DNA of 64,000 bases from Ketobacter sp963922875. Its GTDB lineage: Bacteria > Pseudomonadota > Gammaproteobacteria > Pseudomonadales > Ketobacteraceae. The translations under genes were made by a program, and so were the position numbers. Under the pieces are notes generated by a model. It was not told the origin of the DNA. It did not search any database and saw only the letters and a list, made by a program, of their open reading frames with translations. Below, piece after piece: positions 7,910 through 19,100 of the stretch (position 1 is the stretch's first letter; every line of letters begins with the position of its first letter). The DNA is taken from contig CAWUJH010000003.1 of NCBI GenBank assembly GCA_963922875.1, positions 434,001-498,000 on the forward strand, written 5' to 3'.

Positions 7910-10045
7910 ATGAAAGGTTTTCCAGAATTTAAGAATTTAGTGGATATGCTCGCGCTGCAGGTTCCTGTGCGGGGCGCTAATGAAGCCATGTCTTTCTTGA
8001 GTGAAAGCGGTGAAGAAGAAAAATCTCTAACGTATGCTGGCTTGGATCAAGCCGCTCGTAAAATCGCTGCTGGATTGGTTGCCAAGGGTTTGAGTGGTCG
8101 TAATCTTATGATGCTTTACGCCCCCAGCACAGATTTCGTGGAAGCCTTTTTTGGTTGCTTGTATGCCGGTTGCATTCCGGTTCCTGCCTACCCTCCGATG
8201 GGTGCTCGCGATATTGACCGTCTAAAACGTGTGGTTTTAGACTGTGAGGCCGGTGCTATCCTGTCCAGCAAAATGTTGTTACCTATGATTGAGATGTGGG
8301 TAGCCAATGAGTCGAACGGAATTAAGCTTCCCTGCATCGCAACAGACTCTTTGAAATCGAGCACTGACGCATCAGGATTCGTGCCTTTTGCTGCGAGCGC
8401 CGACGACCTCGCTTTTTTGCAATATACCTCCGGATCGACTGGCCACCCCAAAGGCGTTATGGTAAGCCACGGCAACCTGCTGGCTAATTTCCGCCAAATC
8501 CTGTCCTGTTTCATGAAAGGTGATGTAACTTTAGATGAAGCTCGAGCAGATATACGAGGTGTTATCTGGTTGCCGCCATTCCACGATATGGGGCTTATTG
8601 GTGGCGTATTGACGCCTGTTTTTGGCGGTGGATTTACCACCTTGATGTCACCGCTAACCTTTCTTAAAAACCCTTTTGTATGGTTAAAAGCTATTTCAGA
8701 TACCAAAGGAACGATTAGTGGTGGTCCAAACTTCTCCTACCAGTATTGTGTTCGTAAAGTATCCGACGAAAAGCTAGCTGAGTTGGATTTGTCTAGCTGG
8801 AAGGTTGCTTTTAATGGTGCCGAACCGATTCAGATGGACAGCTTGCGCAGTTTCTCCGACAAGTTTTCTGGAAGCGGGTTCGATAGCAAAGCGTTTTTGC
8901 CTTGTTACGGCATGGCTGAAGCTACACTGTTTGTTGCAGGGTCTCCAGCAAGCCGAGGCGCAAAAGTAGTTAATGCCGAAAGTGAAGCCCTCAGTAATGG
9001 TCGCGTGGTGGATCTTGATTTGAAAGGTAAGAAAGTTCCGCAATCACCATTAGTGAGCTCAGGTGTACTAGCGATTGAAACTGACGTACGCATTGTGGAT
9101 CCAAAAACCGAACGTGAATGTAAAGCGGGTGAGGTGGGCGAGATTTGGGTAAATAGCCCATCAGTTGCTCAAGGCTATTGGAATAAGCCAAGTTTTTCCG
9201 AAAGTGTCTTCAAAGCTCAGATAAAAGGTAGTGAAAACACCGTTTCTTACCTCAGAACAGGTGATTTAGGCACATTAATCGACGGTGAGCTCTATGTTAC
9301 TGGTCGAATCAAAGAGCTGATTATTGTTGCTGGAAGAAATCATTATCCTCAGGACGTTGAGCGCAGCCTGCAAAATGCCAACCCCACCTTCCGCAAAGGC
9401 TGTGGCGCTGCATTTTCTATTACTGAAAAAGGTAAGGAGCAGTTGGTGATTATGCAGGAAGTGGCGGGGGCTGCCGCAGATCAAACTGATTATCAGCAGT
9501 TGGCTTTGGCCGGTTCAAGAGCCGTGGCGGTTAACCATGGTATAGCACCCAAAAGTGTTATCTTGATTGCGTCAGGAAAATTACCCAAAACCTCGAGCGG
9601 TAAAATTCAGCGTACTGAAGCTAAGAAGTTGTTTGAAATGGGAAATTTTGCACCTCTGTACGTTTTGGAAAGCAAAGATAGCTCAGTGAACAGTGCTGTT
9701 AAAGCAGAAACACTAGAGAAAGACCATAAAGAGTTTAATGACTGGCAAGATGAGTTATATGTAGAAATACAGACCTGGGTGTCTGACAAGCTTAATGTCG
9801 AGCCTCATCACATCGATCTTGATGTAACATTCTCTGAATTGGGAATTGATTCAATCGAAGCTATTGATTTAGTAGATAAATTACAAGATAGAATCGAGCG
9901 AACGATTCCTGCAACGGAGCTTATGAGATATCCTACGGTTAAGACTCTGATTGAGCATTTTGCCGCCGAATTAAAAGCCAAGGCGACCTCAAAGCAAGAA
10001 AAATCAGAACAAAAACAAGAACAAGCAGCAAAAAATATTGCGTAG
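7910..10045 (+). CDS. fatty acyl-AMP ligase fused to acyl carrier protein (loading module)
   Basis: This 711-residue enzyme activates a fatty acid as acyl-AMP and passes it to a carrier protein to start polyketide synthesis. The adenylation core has YTSGSTGHPKG (residues 172-182), the FAAL-type WLPPFHDMGLIGG segment, CYGMAEAT and the C-terminal SGKIQR with catalytic Lys565. An insertion-like region (about 350-380) fits FAALs, which do not form CoA esters. Residues about 615-690 are an ACP with the phosphopantetheine Ser648 in LGIDSIEA. A Lys/Gln-rich tail ends the protein. The start has a GGAGAGGTAGGTT ribosome site. It is followed by the PKS gene after 152 bases, which contain a hairpin. The fatty acid chain length cannot be read from sequence. 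Confidence 0.94.
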   Translation: MKGFPEFKNLVDMLALQVPVRGANEAMSFLSESGEEEKSLTYAGLDQAARKIAAGLVAKGLSGRNLMMLYAPSTDFVEAFFGCLYAGCIPVPAYPPMGARDIDRLKRVVLDCEAGAILSSKMLLPMIEMWVANESNGIKLPCIATDSLKSSTDASGFVPFAASADDLAFLQYTSGSTGHPKGVMVSHGNLLANFRQILSCFMKGDVTLDEARADIRGVIWLPPFHDMGLIGGVLTPVFGGGFTTLMSPLTFLKNPFVWLKAISDTKGTISGGPNFSYQYCVRKVSDEKLAELDLSSWKVAFNGAEPIQMDSLRSFSDKFSGSGFDSKAFLPCYGMAEATLFVAGSPASRGAKVVNAESEALSNGRVVDLDLKGKKVPQSPLVSSGVLAIETDVRIVDPKTERECKAGEVGEIWVNSPSVAQGYWNKPSFSESVFKAQIKGSENTVSYLRTGDLGTLIDGELYVTGRIKELIIVAGRNHYPQDVERSLQNANPTFRKGCGAAFSITEKGKEQLVIMQEVAGAAADQTDYQQLALAGSRAVAVNHGIAPKSVILIASGKLPKTSSGKIQRTEAKKLFEMGNFAPLYVLESKDSSVNSAVKAETLEKDHKEFNDWQDELYVEIQTWVSDKLNVEPHHIDLDVTFSELGIDSIEAIDLVDKLQDRIERTIPATELMRYPTVKTLIEHFAAELKAKATSKQEKSEQKQEQAAKNIA

Positions 10046-10071
10046 ATAAAAATATTATTAAATACCAATAA

Positions 10072-10103
10072 AGACAAAGCACCGTTATTGGGTGCTTTTG
10101 TCT
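10072..10103 (+). terminator. intrinsic terminator-like hairpin between FAAL and PKS genes
   Basis: AGACAAAGCACC, a six-base loop GTTATT, then GGTGCT-TTTGTCT can fold into a 12-bp stem with one bulged T, and the descending arm is T-rich. It sits 27 bases after the FAAL stop and about 95 bases before the PKS start. It may terminate or attenuate transcription, so the PKS genes may also have their own promoter in 10104-10197. An AT-rich segment is present there, but no confident promoter could be assigned. Confidence 0.5.
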
Positions 10104-10197
10104 GTTAGATTAACAATAAAAATTGCACGTTTATGAACCTATAAATTGACTACTATTATTATTCAGAGAAGATTTTAACGTACTTCACGGGGTCTCT

Positions 10198-13100
10198 ATG
10201 TCCAGCAATACCAGCTCCAACAATTCTAATAACGATACTGCCAAACTACTTAAGCAGGCACTAAGAGAGCTTAAGAAATCAAAGGATTCGGTCCAGCGTT
10301 TAGAAAAGGAAAAATATGAGCCTATAGCCGTTATAGGCTTAGGATGCCGTTACCCCGGGGGGGCCAATAGTCCAGAGAGACTTTGGGAAATTTTACAAAA
10401 TGGCGAAGATGTAATTACTGAAATGGTAGACCAGCGCTGGAGTAGTGCTGACGTCTACGATCCAGATCCTGAAGCCGTTGGTAAGCTTTATACAAAAGCT
10501 AATGGTCTCGTGGATAACGTAGATCAGTTCGATGCGGAATTCTTTGGTATTGCTCCAGTGGAAGCAACACTGATGGAGCCTCAGCAGCGATTACTCCTTG
10601 AAACTAATTGGGATGCTTTAGAGCACGCGGGAATCGCACCAGAATCGTTGATGGGTTCCAAGACCGGCGTTTATGTCGGTATCTGCCATATGGGTTATTC
10701 TCACTTACAAGCTACCTATGGCAGTCTTGAAGATATATCCCCTTACAGTGGTACTGGTAATGCGCATTCCGTGGCGTCTGGTCGAATCAGTTACCTGTTG
10801 GGTTTGCAAGGTCCCAGCCTGTCGGTGGACACCGCTTGTTCCTCTTCGCTGGTTGCAATTCATTTGGCGGTACAAAGTCTTCGCAAAGGTGAATCAGATT
10901 TAGCGCTGGCTTCAGGTGTTAACCTGATTTTGGAACCAACCACCTCGATGATTTTTGCGCGCGCAGGTATGTTGTCGCCGGATGGCAAATGTAAAACTTT
11001 TGATGAAGGTGCCAACGGTTATGTACGCGGTGAAGGCTGTGGTTCAGTAGTACTCAAACGTTTGTCTGATGCGATTAGAGATGGCGACAACATATTAGCC
11101 GTGGTTCGTGGCTCGGCTGTCAACCAAGATGGAAAAAGTCAGGGCATCACGGCGCCAAACGAACTAGCACAAGAAAAAGTTTTGCGGGCGGCGCTGGAGG
11201 ATGCGCGCCTTACTCCTCAAGAAGTAAGCTACATAGAAGCTCATGGCACCGGAACGCCACTGGGTGACCCTATCGAGCTTGCTGCTTTGAATACCGTTTA
11301 CGGGAAAGAGCGTACCGAAAAATTAGTGGTAGGTTCTATAAAAACCAATATGGGCCATTTGGAAGCGGCTGCCGGTGTGGCCGGCTTCACTAAATTGGTT
11401 TTATCCATATACAACAAGACCATTCCTCAGCATTTGCATTTCCAGAAGCCAAATCCTTATATTGATTGGTCTCATATTGCGATAGATGTGCCAGCGCAAC
11501 AGCGCGAGTGGAGTAACTCAAACAGGATTGGTGGTTTGAGTTCTTTCGGTTTTAGCGGAACTAACTGTCATATAATACTCGAGCAAGCACCGCTACCGGC
11601 TACTGAAGAAGTGCGTGCTGAAATCCAATGCGCACCAAAATTGCTGACTGTTTCTGCAAAAAACACTGACGCATTACAGGAATATCTGGCGAACTATGCT
11701 GACGCTTTAGCAAAACCTGAGTTGCAAGAAGCCAGCTGGGAAGATATATGCTTTACCGCTGCGACTGGTCGTAATCATTTTCGTCACCGTGCCACAATCG
11801 CTGCCGGATCGACGGCACAAGCGATCGAAAAACTCAGTTCTTTGTTGAAAAATGGCAGTGCTGAAGGGGTTAAAATATCTGATGTGGGTGCGGGTGGTGC
11901 GCGTACCGCTTTCATGTTTACCGGTCAAGGTGCTCAGTTTGCCGGTATGGGCCAAGATCTTTATAACGAACACCCAGCCTTCCGTAACGCATTAGACAAT
12001 GTTGCGGAACTGATGAAAGACGAGCTGGAACAGCCATTGTTATCGGTAATGTGGGGAGACAACACTCAACTGTTGGATGAAACCCAATATACCCAGCCCG
12101 CAATCTTTGCCTTACAGTATGCATTGACTCAGTTGTGGAGTGAAGCCGGAGTACAGGCTGCTTGTGTTACCGGTCACAGCATTGGTGAATATGCAGCGGC
12201 TGTTTATTCAGGCGTAATGAGTCTTGAAGATGCCGTACGTTTGATTTGTGCTCGTGGTCGTTTGATGGCAACAGAGTGTGAACGTGGGTCGATGGCCGCT
12301 GTCTTCGCCAGTGCCGCTGATACCCGTAATGTCATCGAGACGCTCGATAGCGTGATTGATATAGCGGCCGTTAATGGACCTCGGAACTGTGTGATTTCAG
12401 GTGAAAAAGGTGCGGTAGAACAAGCTGTAGCATTGCTTAGCGATGAGAAAATTAAAGCAAAACTACTGACCGTTTCCCATGCCTTTCACTCGCCAATGAT
12501 GCAACCTATGTTGGAAGCATTTGCCAAGGAGGTGCAGAAGGTTACTTTGAAAGCACCCCGCATTCGTTTTATCTCCAGTAAGACCGGTAAGACCGCTACC
12601 CAGGATGTGAAGAATCACAGTTATTGGGTCGAGCATGTGCGGGATGCCGTTCTGTTCCTGGATGCAGCAAAAGAAATGGGCGAGCAAAAACTGCAGGTCT
12701 GCTTGGAAATTGGCCCAGGTGCGAATTTGGTAAAATTGGCGCCACAGTGTGTTGAGTCTACTCAACCATTAACCTATCTGCACAGCGTTGAGCGCGATCA
12801 CAGTGAATCTGAACATTTTGCATCAGTCATTGCCGATCTTCATGGTGCAGGTTTAGCCATCCAATGGAAAAAACTGTTTGTTGGTGGTCCCTTCCACAAA
12901 GTAGAACTCCCTACCTATCCCTATCAGACTCAGAGCTTTTGGGTCGACAAAATCCGCATTGGTAATTATAGCCAAGCGGCGGGTATGTCGTTTGCTCGTT
13001 TGCTCTACAATACTGACTTTGTTGAAGCAGCGTTGCCCGCGAATGAGAAAGAACCCAATTACCAAGATGTAGTTGTTATCGGTGACAAGCCCTCCTGGTT

Positions 13101-16100
13101 GTCTCTGTTGGAATCTAAAGTAACTGTCACTGTGCTTGATGATGACAGTAATGCTGAAACAATCGCTAGCGCATTAAAGCCACTTCAAGACGCAGCCAAA
13201 GAAAACGGTAAAGTGTTACCGGTATTAATGGCCGCACCCAAGCGGCAAACCAGTCTAACGGGTATTCCTGATGTCGTGCATCATCAGGCCCAATCTATGT
13301 TAGCGGTTGCTAAGGCGATGGTGGCAGCAGCGGACATAACCAATCCTACGCGCTTATGGAGTGTGAGTGAGGGAGCGTATAGTGCGGAGCAGCCAAATTT
13401 AGCCGCCTACCCAGCCCTAGGTTTTGCCAAAGGTTTGGCGTTGGAAGCGGGCGAGTTGTGGGGAGGAATCATTGACCTGGATGGGACTGAACAAGAACAA
13501 GCCGATGCATTATTGGCCGAATTGAACAGTGCCGCGATGGAAGATGTTGTTCGTGTGCAAGGTACTACACGAGCGGTTCTGCGGTTAGGGAATGAGCGGG
13601 TAGCCAGTAGTCAAGTCGAACAGCTTAACCCTGAAGCCAGCTACCTGGTAACCGGTGGTTTAGGTGGCCTGGGCCTGTATGTGGCCGATGCGCTGACTCG
13701 CTCTGGAGCGCGTCATATAGTGTTGATGAGCCGTAACGGCAGTCTGGATAAATTAGATGATGCTGGGGCTCAGTTAGTGGCTGGCTTACAAGAGCAAGGC
13801 GTCTCGATTCGTGTTGCCAATGTGGATGTGGCTGATGCCAGTGCGGTTCAAGACCTGATGAAAGAACTGGTGGCTTCAGAGCAACCATTGAAGGGTATTG
13901 TTCATGCCGCGGGTGTCAGTGGCATAGCTATGGCTCATGAAATGACCGCGGAGCAATGGCACAAAGTAACCCAAGCGAAGATTGAAGGTGCTTTAAATCT
14001 TCATGAAGCTAGCCTGGAAAGTGACTTGGATTTATTCGTCGTTTTCTCATCCATTGCCTCAGTCTGGGGCTCTGGTGGCATGGTGCACTATACAGCGGCA
14101 AACCATTTTCTCGATGGCTTGGTAAACCTGCGTCGTGCTCAAGGATTACCAGCAGTTGGTTTTAATTGGGGGCCTTGGGGTGGTGCTGGTATGGCCACAG
14201 GTGAAGCTGCAAGCGAAGCAGAACGCCGTGGATTGCGTTTATTAGCGCCTGAATCAGCCATCGAACTGATGATGAAATCCTGGAGCCAAGGACACGCTCA
14301 CCAAACGGTTGTTGATGTCGATTGGTCACGATTCCGTGAAATTATGGAAATGCGGCGTCCTCATCCAATGTTTGGTGCTTTGGGCCGGGTGCTTACATCT
14401 GGGTCTGAAGTTACTGGAGAGAAGTCAGCTTTCTTCAAGTCGCTTTATCCGCTGGATCTCGAAGAAAGAGCCGCCAAAATCAACGTTTATCTGCAAGATT
14501 TGTTGGGCAAGGTAACGGGTAAAGCAGAAGGTGATGTGGTCGATCCGGAAATGCCGTTAATGGATTTGGGTATCGATTCAATTATGGCTTTGGAAATCAA
14601 GAAGCAATTGGAAGCTGACACCGGTCAGGCCATGAAAGCCACCTTGATTTTTGATTATCCTACGATCAATAAAATCTCTGAATTCTTTGCTGTTTCTTTA
14701 TACGGCGAAGAAAGCGGTGATCACTCTGTTGCCAGTGCTGGTCTGTATCATGGTGAGCCCATAGCCATTGTTGGTATTGGTAGTAAAATGCCAAAAGCCC
14801 CGAATGGCCCCGGTGATTTCTGGAATCTGTTGAAAGATGGCGTTTGTGGAATTAACGATGAACCGTCAAATCGCTGGGATCTGGATAAATACCTGGATAA
14901 AAACGAAGATGCTCCGGGCAAAACCTATACGCTTTCTGCGGGCTTGGTTGACGATATCGAATACTTTGATGGTAAATTATTTGGTATTGCGCCTCGTGAA
15001 ATTGAAAGCATGGAACCTCAGCAACGTTTGGTGCTTGAAGCGGCCTGGAGTTCAATTGAAAATGCGGGTTATGCTCCCAATGCCATGAACGGAACGCGCA
15101 CCGGTGTGTTTATTGGTGTAGGTGCCAACGAATATATCCGGGCTTGTGCAACAGGTGCTCGAGAAGAAGACATCATGTTCATTCCAACGGGTAACGCACT
15201 CAACGTGATTGCCGGTCGGGTGGCGTTTAACCTGGGTCTACAAGGCCCTTGTATGACGATTGATACGGCTTGCTCTTCTTCTGCGGTTGCGACTCACCTG
15301 GCGGTACAAAGCTTGCGTAATGGAGAGTGTGACATGGCCTTGTCGGGCGGTGTTAACGCGATGGTAATGCCAGAAACTTTTGTGGCGTTATCCAAAGCGC
15401 ACATGCTGTCAAAAGAAGGACGGTGTAAAACCTTTGACGAGAGTGCCGATGGTTATGTGCGGGGCGAAGGTGTTGGCGTACTGGCATTGAAACGATTATC
15501 GGATGCGGTTCGTGACGGTGATAATATTATCGCAGTTATCAAGGGTTCGGCGGTTAACCAAGATGGTCGTTCCAGTAGCTTAACGGCGCCTAACGGGCCC
15601 TCGCAGGAAAAAGTTATTCGTGAGGCCGTAGCAAATGCTGGGTTAACAGTAGATGACGTGGATTGGGTTGAAACTCATGGCACCGCGACACCTTTGGGTG
15701 ATCCTATCGAGGTTCAGTCTATAGAAGCGGTTTACTGTGCCAATCGTACCAGTGCCAATCCATTGATTATTAGTTCGGTTAAAACCAATTTGGGTCACTT
15801 GGAGTCAGCGGCCGGCGTATCCAGCATAATGAAAGCGGCGCTGTCGCTGCAACATGGTGTGATTCCGCCGCACTTGCACTTTAAGAAGTTCAATCCGCAT
15901 ATTGCTGTGGATGCCAGTAAGTTCACTATTCCAACGGAGTCAATGGATTGGAAAGAAGGTGAGCGTAAACGACGTGTTGGTATTAGTTCTTTCGGGTTCA
16001 GTGGTACTAACGTCCACATGATTCTTGAAGAAGCGCCGCGTCGTGCCGAAGTTATCAACGCAGTGGAGCGTAACAGTCATGTGTTAACGCTATCTGCCAA

Positions 16101-19100
16101 AACCGAAGGTGCATTAATTGGTTTAGCGAAGCGTTACGCTGATTTCCTGGAAACCGACAATCTCAATGATAAGCCAGCATCACTGGCGGACGTTGCGTTT
16201 ACCGCGAATACCGCCCGTCAGCAATTTGAGCACCGAATGGCGATTGTCGCGCCTGATTCATCGGGAGCAGTTAGTAAACTGAAACAAATTTCCGAAGGTG
16301 TAACCGTTGCCGGCAGTTACCAGGGTGATGGCTCCGTTCCTGTGACGGGTATGGCCTGGCTCTTCACCGGTCAAGGGTCGCAGTATGCTGGAATGGCGAA
16401 AGAGTTGTATGACACAAACCCCGCCTTTAAAGCGCATTTAGATACCTGTGACCAATTATTTAATCAAGAGTCTGGTTCCTCATTACTCGATCTGTTGTGG
16501 GGAGACATGGCCTCAGAGATCGATAATACACAATATACTCAGCCCGCTATTTTTGCACTTGAGTATGCATTAGCTATGCATTGGCAAGCACTGGGTGTGA
16601 AACCAACGGTAATGGTCGGCCACAGCGTAGGTGAGTACGCGGCGGCAGTTGTGGCTGGTATCATGACTCTAGAAAGTGCTATGAAGCTGATCGTCGCTCG
16701 CGGCCGCTTAATGGTTGAAGAGTGCCAAACTGGTGACATGGCGGCGATTCTTACTGCTCGGGATACGGTGGAAGCCCTTCTGGAAGGTCAGGATGATGTG
16801 CAGGTAGCGACTTGCAACGCACCTAACAATACGGTGGTTTCAGGTACTTCTGAGGGTATTAAAGCCATCATCGAAAAAGCTACAGCGCAAGATATCGAAA
16901 GCCGAATGCTAACGGTTTCCCATGCCTTCCATTCTAATATGATGGAGCCAATGCTGGCGGCGTTTAAAGCGGTAGCGGAGAGTATCGAGTATCATCCAGC
17001 AACTGTGGATATCGTTTCTGCGGTGAGTGGTTTAGTTAATCAGGGTGAGATGTCTTCAGCGAAATACTGGGTAGAGCATGTAAAACGCCCCGTATTATTT
17101 GTGGATGCCTTAAGCAAGTTGGCGGACCAGAAAGTGAATGTCTGTTTGGAGATCGGTCCTGGGTCAACCTTAACAGGTTTAGCCAACCAAATTCTGGGTA
17201 CTGATAAGTTCCGTATGACTCACACCTTGCGCGCCAAGCAAGATGCCGCTCGTCAATTCAATATGGCGGCGGCTCAACTTTATACCTGGGGCGTCAATAT
17301 TAAGTGGCAAGCCTTTGACGCACCTTATGGGCGGCAGCGGGTTGCCGTGCCAAGCTATGCGTTTGATCGTAAGCGTTATTGGTTAGGTGATAATGACAAC
17401 GGCATGATGAGTTCTGCGGGTGGCGCAAGCATGGGTCAGGTGACAGAAAACCTGATGAATGTTTTACATTCGCCCATGAGCGAAGATTACTACTTTGAAA
17501 ATAATTTCGGAGTAACCAGCCCGTTCAATTTGGATGACCACCGTCTTTATGAAGTGGTGGTGGCCCCTGGTGCCTTCCACGTGGCCAACATCGTCTTGTG
17601 TTCCCGCGATGTATTTGGCGATAAGCCGGTTAAACTCGACGACGTAGTCTTCCCAGAACCTTTTATACTGGATGAAGGCCAGTCTCGACGTTTACATTAC
17701 GGCTTCAAAAAGCTAACCGGTGACAAAGCAAATGGTTATGAAGTCAAAGGCTTCAGCCGTGATGAAAAAGCCAAAGCTGATGCCGACTGGACCATGCATG
17801 CGAGCATGCATGTAGAATCCTGTGCGGCTCCAGAAGAAGGCTTATCCATTAATATGGATGAAATCAAAGAGATTCAAACGCGGGCTTCTACCCAGTTAGA
17901 TGGTGATTTGTTCTATAGCGAAATGGCGAAGATTGGTTATCAATTGGGTAGCCAATTCCAGTGGATCAAACAGTTCTGGCGTCGACCGGGTGAAACGCTG
18001 ACACTACTGCGCTTACCTGAATCAGCCTTGGAGCAGGGTAAATACATGATTCATCCTGGTTTGATGGATTCATGTTTCCAAAGTTCTGCTCTGGCGACGA
18101 TGCATACGTCCTTCGATACCACTAAAGTGGATGCTATTTATATCCCCTTTGCTTTGGAGAATTTACGCTTCTTTAAATCACCCACGACGGAGCTTTGGTG
18201 CCATGTAACCATTAAAAATCCGCCAGCGGATGAACATGAGCAAGTGGAAAGTTTCTCCCACGCTATCCGGGTATTCGATGATCAAGGTAATGTTCTGATC
18301 GATGTTGAAACCTTACACAGTAAGCGGGCACCTAAAGAAGCCTTGCTGAAAGCGTTAAGTAAAGACCCGTACGAACATCATTACGATATTCACTGGAAAA
18401 CTCAAGGTATTCCTGCTGATCAGGAAGTCGCGCCGCTAGCGGGGACTTTTATGGTTATCGGTGAAGACGACGGTTTGTCCACTAATATCTTTGATCAGCT
18501 GAAAGCCAAAGACGGTGTAACTGCATATCAAGTTGTTTGCGATAAGACAGCCAGCTTCAGTCAGGACAATGAAAAGATAGTCCTGAACCCTGAAGACGGT
18601 GGTCAGTGGATGCAGCTCATTGGTGTCGCGGGTGGTATTGATAAGCTGACTGGCATCGTATATGTGGCTCCACAAGATACTGCAGACAGCAACATCATGG
18701 CGATACAAGCGCGCGCCTTCTCTCCAATCCTGAACATGCTAAAAGCATTTCAGTTAATGTCGGGAGTTAAGTCGCCACGGTTATGGTGTGTAACATCCGG
18801 AGCGGTTCAAGCGCAGCGTAGTGATACCGTAATCAATCCTTCGCAAAGTGCGGTTATTGGTTTCGGTAAAGTGCTCGACATGGAACATGGTGAGTACAGT
18901 GCAGTGCTGATTGATGTGGATTCTGAAAGCTATGCTCGTAGTGCAGCGTCAGTTGCACAGGAAATGGCTCAGGAACCGAAAGAGAAGCTGATTGCGTATC
19001 GACGTGGCACACGTTTGGTATCACGCTTGGCGCGCGTAACTGCAGACGCACCTGGAATGGATATTCCAGCGGCACCTTATCGACTCACTATTGAGAAGAA

